Shown one piece after another: positions 11,167 through 20,606 of a DNA stretch of 64,000 bases. Position numbers and translations under genes: made by a program. Source of the DNA: Bacteroidota bacterium (lineage in GTDB: Bacteria > Bacteroidota > Bacteroidia > Chitinophagales > Saprospiraceae); contig WGNL01000025.1 of assembly GCA_016124585.1 (NCBI GenBank), forward strand, positions 1 through 64,000, written 5' to 3'. The first letter of the stretch is position 1. Every line of letters starts with the position of its first letter. The notes below the pieces were generated by a model. It was given only the letters and a program-made list of their open reading frames with translations, was not told where the DNA came from and did no database searches.

Positions 11167-12024
11167 ATGAAACTCATCCGCCACGGCAAACCCAACCATG
11201 AAAAACCCGGCATCCTAATCCCCAATGGCACCCGCCTCGACGTAAGTGCATTTGGACAGGATTTTGACGAGAAATTTTTTGCAGAAGATGGCCTGAAACG
11301 TCTTTCCGATTGGTTGCAACAAAACCAGTCCAATTGCCCCATCGTCAGCCCGACGACGAGGCTAGGTTCACCAATTAGTCGTCCCTCCAAGATCATTTGC
11401 GTCGGCCTGAACTACTCCGACCATGCCAAGGAAAGTAACATGCAATTGCCGACCGAACCGATTATTTTCTTCAAATCCACCACGGCTATCTGCGGCCCTG
11501 ATGACAATGTCATTATTCCGAAGGGAAGTGAAAAAACGGATTGGGAGGTGGAGTTGGCGGTCGTGATTGGAAAAAAAGCGAGTTATGTGGAGGAGGCTGT
11601 GGCGATGGATTATGTAGCGGGATATGTACTGCACAACGACATCAGTGAACGAGCTTTTCAATTGGAACGGCAAGGGCAATGGGTGAAGGGTAAAAGCGCC
11701 GATACTTTTGCGCCGCTTGGGCCTTTTTTGGTAACGAAGGATGAAATAGCTGACATTGACAAGCTCGGCATTTGGCTGAAAGTCAATGGAGAAATGCTTC
11801 AAAATGGTAATACTTCCAATCTTGTTTTCAAAATCCCAAATTTGGTCAGCTACATTTCGCAGTTCATGACGCTTTTACCTGGTGACGTGATTTCTACAGG
11901 TACACCTGCTGGGGTTGGCCTTGGATTCAATCCTCCACGCTATCTCAAACCAGGCGATGTGATGGAATTGGGAATTGACGGGCTTGGTGAGCAGAAGCAG
12001 TCAACGGTAGCTTATTTTGCCTAA
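11167..12024 (+). CDS. Fumarylacetoacetate hydrolase (FAH) family protein
   Basis: IICVGLNYSDHAKESN, EVELAVVIGKKA, YVLHNDISERAFQ, GDVISTGTPAGVGLG. Confidence 0.9.
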   Translation: MKLIRHGKPNHEKPGILIPNGTRLDVSAFGQDFDEKFFAEDGLKRLSDWLQQNQSNCPIVSPTTRLGSPISRPSKIICVGLNYSDHAKESNMQLPTEPIIFFKSTTAICGPDDNVIIPKGSEKTDWEVELAVVIGKKASYVEEAVAMDYVAGYVLHNDISERAFQLERQGQWVKGKSADTFAPLGPFLVTKDEIADIDKLGIWLKVNGEMLQNGNTSNLVFKIPNLVSYISQFMTLLPGDVISTGTPAGVGLGFNPPRYLKPGDVMELGIDGLGEQKQSTVAYFA

Positions 12025-12228
12025 TTTTTTCGGCGAATTGGTGAAAGACTTTAATGGACATTGTGTTAAGTTTTCCGTTCCCTTTTGGTCAACCCGCGTT
12101 ATTTTCTTTTGAAAATCCTTTTCTTTGTAAAATCTTGACTTCAATTCCTGTTAAAACTTGGACTTGCAGTCAATTTTTTCAATCCCCCGTTCGTTCAGAG
12201 CAGCTAACCACGACTTTAGTACCACCGT

Positions 12229-15200
12229 ATGCGATTGTTGAAAACGCTTTTTTTTGTGCTAACCATTCTGTCGCCGCTCTTGTTGGAGGCGCAGTCTTTG
12301 TTTCCCATCAAAAAAGATAAGAAATGGGGTTTGATGAACGCTGAAGGTCGGCTTGTTCAACAACCGGTGTATGATGCCATTGGCGAGTTCAAGCAATTTG
12401 GCTATGCAACCATGCAGCGAAAAGGGAGGGTAGGGCTGCTAAATTCAGAAGGTGTGGAAATTGTACCACCCCAGTATGACGACGTGAAAGCATTGGATAG
12501 CACTTTGATTACCGTCATGGAAAATGGACAGTGGAAGGTGGTGAATTTGGCAGGCCAAGTGATTTTACCAGCAGGTTATGAACAAGTTGAAGTTTTAAAA
12601 AGCCAGCGTCAAATTGGTTTTATTGTTTCCCCAGCATTCCTGACCTATAAAAAGAACAAAAAATGGGGTATCGTAAACGAACAAGGGTTGGTGCTCGCTA
12701 CTCCACGTTTTGATGAAGTTTTGCTTGTTAAAAATCTACCCTCTGGAGTTAATACCTTATTTTTTCAAACAAGGTTGAATGGCTTGCTTGGCCTCATTCA
12801 ATCGAATGGCCTTGAAATTTTTCCACCCAAAGCGGATGAAATTAGAATTTGGAGTGCAGACCTGATTTTTTTCGAAAGGAACCAAAAATGGGGTGCTGTA
12901 AACCAGTTTGGGCAGCAGGTTCTTGACAATGTCTACGACCAATTTGCCAGCCTCTCCAATAACTTCATCAAATTGGTTTCCAACAAAAAAAACTTCCTCT
13001 TCTCATTGGTCTATAATAACTTGATAACCAGCGGGGAGTTCGAAGCCTATTACCCATTTGGAGATGATTTTGTGCTTTGCAAGAAAAAGCGACTTCTTGG
13101 CTTGATTGACCAATGTGGCAGTCTCGTTCTGGCTAACAGGTACAATGAGATTCAGACCTATGAGGGCGAGGCTTTCAGAGCTAATTTTGAAGGGAAATGG
13201 GGAATTGTGACATTGGATGATTTGATACTCATACCATTTGAGTATGATTATATTTCACCGATGAAAAATGGGCGCTGCGTTGTTGTAAACAATCGAAAAT
13301 GCGGTGTGGCAAATAGTCGAGGCAAGGTGATGGTCGCACCTCAATTTGACCGGATTGAGCTAGAAGAGGATGAAGTGAAAGCCTACTCAGGTCGTCAACT
13401 CAGTGTATTCAACTTTGATGATGAGGGGAAATTGGCGGATGAAAGCAGCTTTGGCTCCCATTTTACCATAAAAGTTACTAGGGGAAACAAGAAAACACTT
13501 GGATTTAATGATACCGCAGAAAGCCCCTATGAACTAGAAAAATTCGAGTGGTTTTACTCACCAAAACATGATAAATGGGGATTGAGAAGGTTGGACAATG
13601 GCACCGTACAGATTGAGCCCTCCTTTAACGAAGTCAAAGTGCAAAAAGAACTTGGCCTCACGCTCGTTGGCATCGAAATGATGCAAGAAGTAAAGTTTGA
13701 CAGAACTTCTTACCGGTTTGAGATGGCTTATGGCTTGGTACAAAATGATACTGGTCTTTTAGTGCACGAGCTTGATTTGGTAGATATACGCCTGAACGAT
13801 TTTGATCGTGGCCTGCCAGTAGCCCGTTGCATTTTCACCAACGGAAAACATGGTCTGGTAAATAAAATCGGCAAAATCATTAGCAAAGACAATGCATATA
13901 TCGGAGAGTTTAGCGGAGGAGTGGCCAGAGCTAGCCAAAAAGGGAAATTGTCTGCTACACTTGATAATTCGATAGATAATATGGGCTCTTTGCAGGGATT
14001 CTTATTATCTAAACTTGCCCCCATTTCCTTGACGGATTATACCCAACATGATTTGGATATTGACAACAGAGGCCGATTGATTTGTGATGGATGCAGTTGG
14101 GGTTACATAGATACAACAGGTGCAATGGCAGTCCCGGCCCAGTTTTCTTTTGCAAAGGATTTTGTAAACCAGGTAGGCATTGTGGAGATTGATGGGAAAT
14201 GGGGCATGGTCGATAATAAGGGGAAACAGTTGCTCCCTTGCCGATATGATGAACTTGGTTTTTTGGAGAATACGGGCAACAAGGTGTTACGTGTTTTCAA
14301 AAAGGAAGAAAAATATGGGCTGATAGATACACTAGGCCAGCTTGCAGTTGGGGTTCATTATGAAAACATTGGGTCATTTAGTGAAGGAAGGCTGGCGGTG
14401 AAGCGCAATGGCGTGTGGGGATTCGTGGACCAAAATGGTCGGGAAGTCGTGCCGTGTCGTTTTGATGAAATAGGGCCATTCAGCGATGGTTTGGCTGCAG
14501 CTAGGCTTGGTAGCAAATGGGGTTATATTGACAGAAACGGTGCGGTAGAACTGGATTTTAACTTTTCAAAAGCGGGCAGGTTCAGCAACGGACTAGCGCC
14601 AGCCAAACGGGAGGGCCCTCATTTTGGCTACATTGACCGAACTGGAAATTGGGTGATACAACCAAATTTCCCTAGAGCATATTCTTTCGACCGTGGAATT
14701 GCCAAAGTGGAAGAGCTCTCCGGTCAATTCCTTCGTTCAGGCTTGATTGATGGGCAAGGGAATTATGTTTTAAAGCCCAAATACGTTTCACTCAGCGATT
14801 TCAACGAGCATGGACTGGCTGTGGCTGAAATTGGTGGAAGCCCTACAAAATTTACTTTAGTGAATCTTAAAGGTCAAGCTATCACCAATTTGCCCTACAG
14901 GAATATTGAACCATTTGTGGAAGGGCTGGCCAGGGTACAATACCACGACAATTGGGGGTTCGTAGATACCACCGGGAGACTGGTGGTGGACGCGGTTTTT
15001 TTCAAGGCTAGTGATTTTTCTGAAGGCAGAGCTGCTGTTTGGTTGGATGGGCAATGTGGTTTCATTGACAAAACTGGCAAGTTTGTAGTGGAGCCCCAAT
15101 TCAGCAAATGCATGGATTTCAAGGATGGGAAAGCCATTGTTTTTAAAGGTAGCCAACGGGCTGGCCTGATTGATTCTGCCGGTAATTTTATCATAGAACC

Positions 15201-15618
15201 AGGCATCAACAAACTCTTGGATTTTGCGGATGGACGTGGCTTGGTGCGGGACGACAACTACAAATTCTACTACATCACCGAGCAGTCTCGTTTTTATAAT
15301 GGTTTTTATGAAAAAGCAGGTCAATATCGGCATGGTGTTGCCGTTGTGCAAGTGGATGGTAATTGGGCTATCATCAATCAGCAGGGAATTGAAATTATCC
15401 CGCCCAAATACGATAAAATTGAACAGTTTGAGGATGGCTTCGCAAAAGTTCGAATCAAAGGTTTCAGTGGATTAACAAATTTGCAGGGTGAGCTGATTGT
15501 TCAACCTGACTATGAATACATTAGCTACGCAGGTGAAGGGCTGTTCAGAGTTGAGCAAGGTGACAAAGTCGGCTATTTTGACATGGAAGGAAAGTGGGTT
15601 TGGGGCTTGCAGGAGTAA
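12229..15618 (+). CDS. WG-repeat containing protein with signal peptide, 1129 aa
   Basis: Many tandem KWG.(I/V/L)(D/N).xG..(V/I).P.(Y/F)D units along the whole length. Confidence 0.9.
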   Translation: MRLLKTLFFVLTILSPLLLEAQSLFPIKKDKKWGLMNAEGRLVQQPVYDAIGEFKQFGYATMQRKGRVGLLNSEGVEIVPPQYDDVKALDSTLITVMENGQWKVVNLAGQVILPAGYEQVEVLKSQRQIGFIVSPAFLTYKKNKKWGIVNEQGLVLATPRFDEVLLVKNLPSGVNTLFFQTRLNGLLGLIQSNGLEIFPPKADEIRIWSADLIFFERNQKWGAVNQFGQQVLDNVYDQFASLSNNFIKLVSNKKNFLFSLVYNNLITSGEFEAYYPFGDDFVLCKKKRLLGLIDQCGSLVLANRYNEIQTYEGEAFRANFEGKWGIVTLDDLILIPFEYDYISPMKNGRCVVVNNRKCGVANSRGKVMVAPQFDRIELEEDEVKAYSGRQLSVFNFDDEGKLADESSFGSHFTIKVTRGNKKTLGFNDTAESPYELEKFEWFYSPKHDKWGLRRLDNGTVQIEPSFNEVKVQKELGLTLVGIEMMQEVKFDRTSYRFEMAYGLVQNDTGLLVHELDLVDIRLNDFDRGLPVARCIFTNGKHGLVNKIGKIISKDNAYIGEFSGGVARASQKGKLSATLDNSIDNMGSLQGFLLSKLAPISLTDYTQHDLDIDNRGRLICDGCSWGYIDTTGAMAVPAQFSFAKDFVNQVGIVEIDGKWGMVDNKGKQLLPCRYDELGFLENTGNKVLRVFKKEEKYGLIDTLGQLAVGVHYENIGSFSEGRLAVKRNGVWGFVDQNGREVVPCRFDEIGPFSDGLAAARLGSKWGYIDRNGAVELDFNFSKAGRFSNGLAPAKREGPHFGYIDRTGNWVIQPNFPRAYSFDRGIAKVEELSGQFLRSGLIDGQGNYVLKPKYVSLSDFNEHGLAVAEIGGSPTKFTLVNLKGQAITNLPYRNIEPFVEGLARVQYHDNWGFVDTTGRLVVDAVFFKASDFSEGRAAVWLDGQCGFIDKTGKFVVEPQFSKCMDFKDGKAIVFKGSQRAGLIDSAGNFIIEPGINKLLDFADGRGLVRDDNYKFYYITEQSRFYNGFYEKAGQYRHGVAVVQVDGNWAIINQQGIEIIPPKYDKIEQFEDGFAKVRIKGFSGLTNLQGELIVQPDYEYISYAGEGLFRVEQGDKVGYFDMEGKWVWGLQE

Positions 15619-15681
15619 AACCCTTGTAAAATCTGAAAGATTTATTTTTTTTAAATTTTTTTAAAAAAAATTAAGAATGAC

Positions 15682-15713
15682 TTGCATGTTTTTTCAAAAG
15701 TATGATACCTTTG
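15682..15713 (+). promoter_or_regulatory. Putative Bacteroidota-type promoter for tRNA-Asn
   Basis: TTG at 15682-15684 and TACCTTTG at 15706-15713 (consensus TAnnTTTG), 21-nt spacing, about 50 nt upstream of the tRNA. Confidence 0.65.
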
Positions 15714-15764
15714 CGCTCGCCTTTGAAAAAGGGCAAGTTTGAAGAATGATTCAAGCTATAAAAT

Positions 15765-15838
15765 GCCTCCTTAGCTCAGCCGGTTAGAGCGCCGGACTGT
15801 TAATCCGTAGGTCCTTGGTTCGAGTCCAAGAGGGGGCG
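15765..15838 (+). tRNA. tRNA-Asn (anticodon GTT), CCA not encoded
   Basis: Cloverleaf: acceptor GCCTCCT/AGGGGGC, D arm TAGCTCAGCCGGTTAGAGC, anticodon loop CTGTTAA, T arm CTTGGTTCGAGTCCAAG. Confidence 0.95.
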
Positions 15839-15839
15839 C

Positions 15840-15870
15840 AAAAGCCTCGCAGCAATGCGAGGCTTTTCTG
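15840..15870 (+). terminator. Intrinsic terminator after tRNA-Asn
   Basis: Perfect 12-bp stem AAAAGCCTCGCA-GCAA-TGCGAGGCTTTT followed by ctgtttt. Confidence 0.85.
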
Positions 15871-15908
15871 TTTTACCCAGTAAGAACTTTCAATTTTCAA
15901 TTTTAGCA

Positions 15909-16829
15909 ATGAACTTACTTACCGTTGGCACAGTCGCTTTTGACGACATCGAAACTCCACTCGGCAAAGCCGATAAGATTGTTGGAGGAGCCTGCACCTA
16001 TATTTCCCTAGCTGCATCCTACTTCGTGGATGGTATCAATTTGGTATCAGTCATTGGAGACGATTTTCCTCAGGATACGCTTAATTTGCTATCATCAAAA
16101 GGGGTTAATTTGGATGGGCTTCAAGTAAAACATGGCGAAAAATCCTTCTTCTGGGCTGGTCGCTACCATGCTGACCTCAACAGCAGAGATACACTGGACA
16201 CCCAGCTGAATGTGCTCGCCGATTTCGATCCTGTGCTTCCTGAAAGTTACAAAAACAGTGATTTTGTGATGTTAGGTAACCTGACTCCTGACGTGCAAAT
16301 GCGGGTCATTGACCAAATGTCACAACGGCCAAGGCTGATAGCTATGGACACGATGAATTTTTGGATGAACATCGCTATGGAGCGCCTTTTGGAAGTTCTG
16401 CAAAAAATTGATTGCCTGATTATCAATGATGAAGAGGCCCGGCAATTGAGTGGGGAGTACAGCCTTGTGAAGGCAGCCGAAAAAATTCTAGAGATGGGCC
16501 CAAAATATCTAGTCATCAAAAAAGGGGAACACGGGGCACTGCTTTTTTATGATGACCAAATATTTTTCGCTCCTGCCTTACCTCTGGCAGAGGTTTTTGA
16601 CCCAACTGGGGCAGGCGATACATTTGCAGGAGGCTTTATTGGTTACCTTGCCAAAAGTGGAGATTTATCCTTTGAAAATATGAAGCGTGCTGTTATTTTT
16701 GGCTCAGCCATGGCTTCTTTTTGTGTAGAGAAATTTGGCATCGAACGGATTAAAGATTTGACTCACCTTGAAATCAAGCAGCGGGTTTCGAAATTTGTTG
16801 ATCTGGTGAATTTTGATGCGAATATTTGA
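15909..16829 (+). CDS. PfkB-family carbohydrate kinase
   Basis: ORF 15855..16829 with likely start ATG at 15909 (MNLLTVGTVAFDDIETP); C-terminal signature DPTGAGDTFAGGFIGYL. Confidence 0.9.
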   Translation: MNLLTVGTVAFDDIETPLGKADKIVGGACTYISLAASYFVDGINLVSVIGDDFPQDTLNLLSSKGVNLDGLQVKHGEKSFFWAGRYHADLNSRDTLDTQLNVLADFDPVLPESYKNSDFVMLGNLTPDVQMRVIDQMSQRPRLIAMDTMNFWMNIAMERLLEVLQKIDCLIINDEEARQLSGEYSLVKAAEKILEMGPKYLVIKKGEHGALLFYDDQIFFAPALPLAEVFDPTGAGDTFAGGFIGYLAKSGDLSFENMKRAVIFGSAMASFCVEKFGIERIKDLTHLEIKQRVSKFVDLVNFDANI

Positions 16830-16910
16830 TAGTTATTTTGGTTAAAAAACATTTGGAATACATTGGTTTCGATTTTTTGTCCGTATTTCGTCTGATTAAA
16901 TCACTTACTT

Positions 16911-18167
16911 ATGCGGCCAATTTTTGCGCTCCTTTTTTTGCTTAGTTTTTTCATACACGTTGACCTGAATTGTCAGGTAACTGTTCTAGGCAAATTTGTA
17001 ATTGGAGATACCACAAACTCTTACCTTCTCAAAACAAATCGCAGCGACCAATTCGTGGGGAAAGTGATGTCTTGGACTGTTGATTCTCTAGTTTTTTTTA
17101 CCAATTCTGATATAAAAGTCGTTTTCTCACCAAATGAAGTTAATTCGATTGAAATACTCGATAAAAAAGAAAATACCACTTCGCTCCCTGAAATATTTGT
17201 ACTTCGAACCATAGATGGAAATATATATTATGGGTTTCCAAAAAGAATAATGAGCAATGGAAGAATTCAATTTGTTGCTGGAAATACTGGCACTATCAGG
17301 TTGAAGTCTACTGAAATTGAATCTATTGTGCCAACTACGGCAATGCGTTTATTGCTAAAGGAACCTTTTACAAATGAGTATAGACTTTGGGGCAAAAAAA
17401 ACAAAAAGATAGTGGGCAGGATGCTTGGTTATCAAGACGGAATGATACAAATCCAAGATGATAAAGGGATGGTTTTTTCTGAAGATATAAGAGACGTTAA
17501 AAAATATGAATTAAATCCTCAATATACAGCCTATTTTGGATATGGCCGTTCTCTGCTATTTCTTCCTACTGGATTTGGTATGGAAAAAGGAGAGAAGCAG
17601 TACAGAAACATCGGACTAGGAATCAATATCGTATCAGTTGGCTTTTCGGATCATATATCAGCTGGCTTTGGTTTGGTTTCAATTCTGCCTTATGCAGATA
17701 TTAAATTTGCTCAGGACCTTGGTAATTATATTCATGTTAGTGTTGGTGCTTTTGCTTTTGTTCCATTTTCTGCAGGTTTTCATGGTTCAATTTCGGTCGG
17801 TACCCCAGATTATTTTTTGAATTTGAGTTTTTTGAGAAATGATGACTTTGAGAGTCAATATTCAGACAGTGATTTTGATAGTTTTGGTGTGGGTGCATCC
17901 TTAAGAGTAGGCCGGAGGTCAAGGGTTTTTGCCGAGTTCAATATTATGTCAGCTCCAGCATCAAGATATGGATATGACTCATTTTATGACTATGGATACG
18001 GTAATTCATTTAGTTGGGGGTATGGATGGTTTGGAAGAAAACAAAAATTTGAAACAGGGTTCATGGAAATTGGGCCAATTTACGGTTATAACTGCAACAC
18101 AAATACATGTCGTCAATCATATCATCATATACCTATCCCTTATTTCGCCTTTAGTTATAATTTTTGA
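16911..18167 (+). CDS. Hypothetical secreted/outer-membrane protein
   Basis: N-terminal signal peptide, C-terminal beta-rich region ending in Phe (YFAFSYNF); no family recognised. Confidence 0.6.
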   Translation: MRPIFALLFLLSFFIHVDLNCQVTVLGKFVIGDTTNSYLLKTNRSDQFVGKVMSWTVDSLVFFTNSDIKVVFSPNEVNSIEILDKKENTTSLPEIFVLRTIDGNIYYGFPKRIMSNGRIQFVAGNTGTIRLKSTEIESIVPTTAMRLLLKEPFTNEYRLWGKKNKKIVGRMLGYQDGMIQIQDDKGMVFSEDIRDVKKYELNPQYTAYFGYGRSLLFLPTGFGMEKGEKQYRNIGLGINIVSVGFSDHISAGFGLVSILPYADIKFAQDLGNYIHVSVGAFAFVPFSAGFHGSISVGTPDYFLNLSFLRNDDFESQYSDSDFDSFGVGASLRVGRRSRVFAEFNIMSAPASRYGYDSFYDYGYGNSFSWGYGWFGRKQKFETGFMEIGPIYGYNCNTNTCRQSYHHIPIPYFAFSYNF

Positions 18168-18194
18168 CAAGTGTTGCTTAAATTATTTTTGGAG

Positions 18195-18629
18195 TTATTT
18201 ATTGTTTTTTTCAGAATCCAAACGGCTTTTCAACCATTTTTGATTTTCGCCTTCTAGTATTTTTTCTATATTCTCGACAAAAACCTGAAAACCATTTTGA
18301 CCATTATAGGGGGCTGTTTTTGTGGAATAAAATAATTTTTCCCGTTTCAACGCTTCGGCAGTAATCCGGTATTCTGTCCAGTTTTCGTGGTACCTATTTA
18401 ATGCAAGCAAGCCTTGTGAAATAGCAACTATTGCTCCTAGTGCCCCTACCGAAATAGTAATCACGATTCCAATTTTTTCACTATAACCAGATAATAATGG
18501 AATTAATATAGCGGCAACTAAACTAATGATGCGTAATATTTTATAGCGTGTTTGATTAAAAGCGGCTTTATTGCCCAACCATTTGATTTGGTCATCAACG
18601 CGTTCAGTTAAGTATGCTTTTTCGTCCAT
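18195..18629 (-). CDS. DUF4231 (SLATT-superfamily-like two-TM) protein
   Basis: N-terminal LTERVDDQIKWLGNKAAFNQTRYKILRI followed by two hydrophobic segments and a helical tail. Confidence 0.7.
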   Translation of the reverse strand: MDEKAYLTERVDDQIKWLGNKAAFNQTRYKILRIISLVAAILIPLLSGYSEKIGIVITISVGALGAIVAISQGLLALNRYHENWTEYRITAEALKREKLFYSTKTAPYNGQNGFQVFVENIEKILEGENQKWLKSRLDSEKNNK

Positions 18630-18806
18630 TGTATTAGAATTAAATGGTAAAGAATCGATTTAGCTTCGGTAAAATTACTCCTTGCCTCTTTTTATTTGGT
18701 ATTTTTTTGAAAAAAAGCTGAAAATCTTTGATGAGAGGGTTAAATCTCTAATTGTCACTACATTTGGCAAAATTTCACAATTATTAGTTAATAAAATTGG
18801 CCAAAA

Positions 18807-19928
18807 ATGAAAACGTTGCATGACCATTTATACCAAAGTAAAGTTACCTCAGAACCTAAACGGATACTAGCAATGGATGGTGGAGGGATACGAGGGGCTC
18901 TCACTTTGGGAATACTCAAAACTGTTGAAGACAAGCTCCGAATTCGACATGGCAACAGTCCTGATTTTCGTTTATGCCACTATTTTGACCTTATTGGCGG
19001 CACAAGTACAGGTTCAATCATTGCAACATTGCTGGCAATTGGAAAAAGCGTTGATGAAATCCAGGCGATGTACCAAGATTTGGGTGGCAGGGTGTTCAGT
19101 AAGTCTCGGCTATTATCGTTGCTGCGCCCCGGTAAGTTTGATGTTGCCGAACTTGAAAAACTGCTTGAGGAGCAACTTGGGCAGGAAACACTCGGAAGCG
19201 ACAAACTTCTAACTGGTCTTTGCATCGTAGCCAAGCGTGCGGATACTGGAGGTACTTGGGCTTTTCTTAATCATCCTGATGGAAAATATTTTGATGACAA
19301 CAAGGGAATATTATTGAGAAGTGCAGTCAGGGCGAGTAGTGCTGCTCCTACCTATTTTGATGCGGAGGCTTTCGATGTAGGCAATGGACAAATTGGGGCT
19401 TTCGTGGATGGCGGAGTGAGTATGCACAACAACCCTGCACTCTTACTTTTCTTGATAGCAACGCTAAAAGGCTTCCCTTACAGATGGAAAACTGGGGCAG
19501 AAATGATTGAATTGGTGTCGGTAGGAACTGGCTTTGCAAAAGTACGGCGGAGGGTAGATGAATGCGTAGGCATTCCAGGTGTCAAATGGGCACCGGTAGT
19601 GCCTGCGATGCTCATGGATGATGCTGACATGCACAACCAATTGCTGCTCCAATACATGTCAACTTCTCCGACCGCTAAGGCAATAAATTCAGAAATTGGT
19701 GACTTAAGTGAAGACCTGCTGACCTCGACTCCATTATTTCATTATGTTCGTTATGATGTTCCATTGGAACAGAATTATCTTAATGAGCTGGGTTTCCCAA
19801 AAGTGGTCGCTGAAAAAATAAGGGAAATGTCAGATTCAAAAAATAAGGAAGTGCTAAGAGATATAGGTATTGAAGCTGGTAAAAGAATTGTAAAAGACGA
19901 GCATTTTCCAGCCGTTTTTAATGTATAA
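18807..19928 (+). CDS. Patatin-like phospholipase
   Basis: Oxyanion loop DGGGIRG, nucleophile elbow GGTSTGS, catalytic Asp in DGGVSMHNNPA. Confidence 0.9.
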   Translation: MKTLHDHLYQSKVTSEPKRILAMDGGGIRGALTLGILKTVEDKLRIRHGNSPDFRLCHYFDLIGGTSTGSIIATLLAIGKSVDEIQAMYQDLGGRVFSKSRLLSLLRPGKFDVAELEKLLEEQLGQETLGSDKLLTGLCIVAKRADTGGTWAFLNHPDGKYFDDNKGILLRSAVRASSAAPTYFDAEAFDVGNGQIGAFVDGGVSMHNNPALLLFLIATLKGFPYRWKTGAEMIELVSVGTGFAKVRRRVDECVGIPGVKWAPVVPAMLMDDADMHNQLLLQYMSTSPTAKAINSEIGDLSEDLLTSTPLFHYVRYDVPLEQNYLNELGFPKVVAEKIREMSDSKNKEVLRDIGIEAGKRIVKDEHFPAVFNV

Positions 19929-19994
19929 TACATGGTTGCATTTTGCCAAACTATTCTAATTGGAATTAGAGGGACTCGTGGATGATTTTTGTGG

Positions 19995-20606
19995 CTAAAT
20001 ATTTAATCTGCCTGCGCAAAATATTAAATCCAAAATGCTGAGATTTTGGATAAATCCAAGTCTATCTTCAAACACTTGTGGATATCTAACTGATTCTTTT
20101 TCAGTGCGTTGTGATGAATTCTTTTGTTCAAAATTATTTCTTAAATCTGTTTTGCCCTCAGGTAAAACCTCATATTGTTCGGTAAGTAATATTGGCGTGT
20201 TCAATTTTAATATTTTCATTGAAACCATTAATAAATCATAGTTCCAATCCCATAAGAATTCATATTTTTTCTTCGTAAAAAATGGCGCATATAGTTCCGA
20301 ATAATGTTCAAAAAACGGCGAATTGCCATATGCGGTGCATATGGCCCTCCAATGTCGAATTTGCCAAGGTTCGTCATAAGCAATCCGTACATCCCTAATA
20401 CCCTGTTGTTGGTTTTTACCCTTCCGCAATGGCACAGACAACCTATGCGGTCCGTTTACGGCTGCAATAATGCAGCGATTGCGATAGCTTCCTTTTACAT
20501 AATGCTCATTCTGTTCCAAATATACTTTAGAAGCATTGGCCACCGCTTTAAACCACATGACTGGTGGACAATAAAACAAAGGTAAAACGATTACAGGTTG
20601 GTCCAT
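19995..20606 (-). CDS. WbqC-like family protein
   Basis: LPLFYCPPVMWFKAV...EHYVKGSYRNRCIIAAVNGPHRLSVPL, WQIRHWRAICTAYGNSPFFEHY typical of WbqC-like proteins. Confidence 0.75.
   Translation of the reverse strand: MDQPVIVLPLFYCPPVMWFKAVANASKVYLEQNEHYVKGSYRNRCIIAAVNGPHRLSVPLRKGKNQQQGIRDVRIAYDEPWQIRHWRAICTAYGNSPFFEHYSELYAPFFTKKKYEFLWDWNYDLLMVSMKILKLNTPILLTEQYEVLPEGKTDLRNNFEQKNSSQRTEKESVRYPQVFEDRLGFIQNLSILDLIFCAGRLNI

Noticed and set aside
18195-19928. Calling the patatin/DUF4231 pair a CBASS system
   Set aside because: No CD-NTase, E1/E2/JAB or HORMA/TRIP13 gene is seen; WbqC and HMG-CoA-synthase-family genes follow instead.
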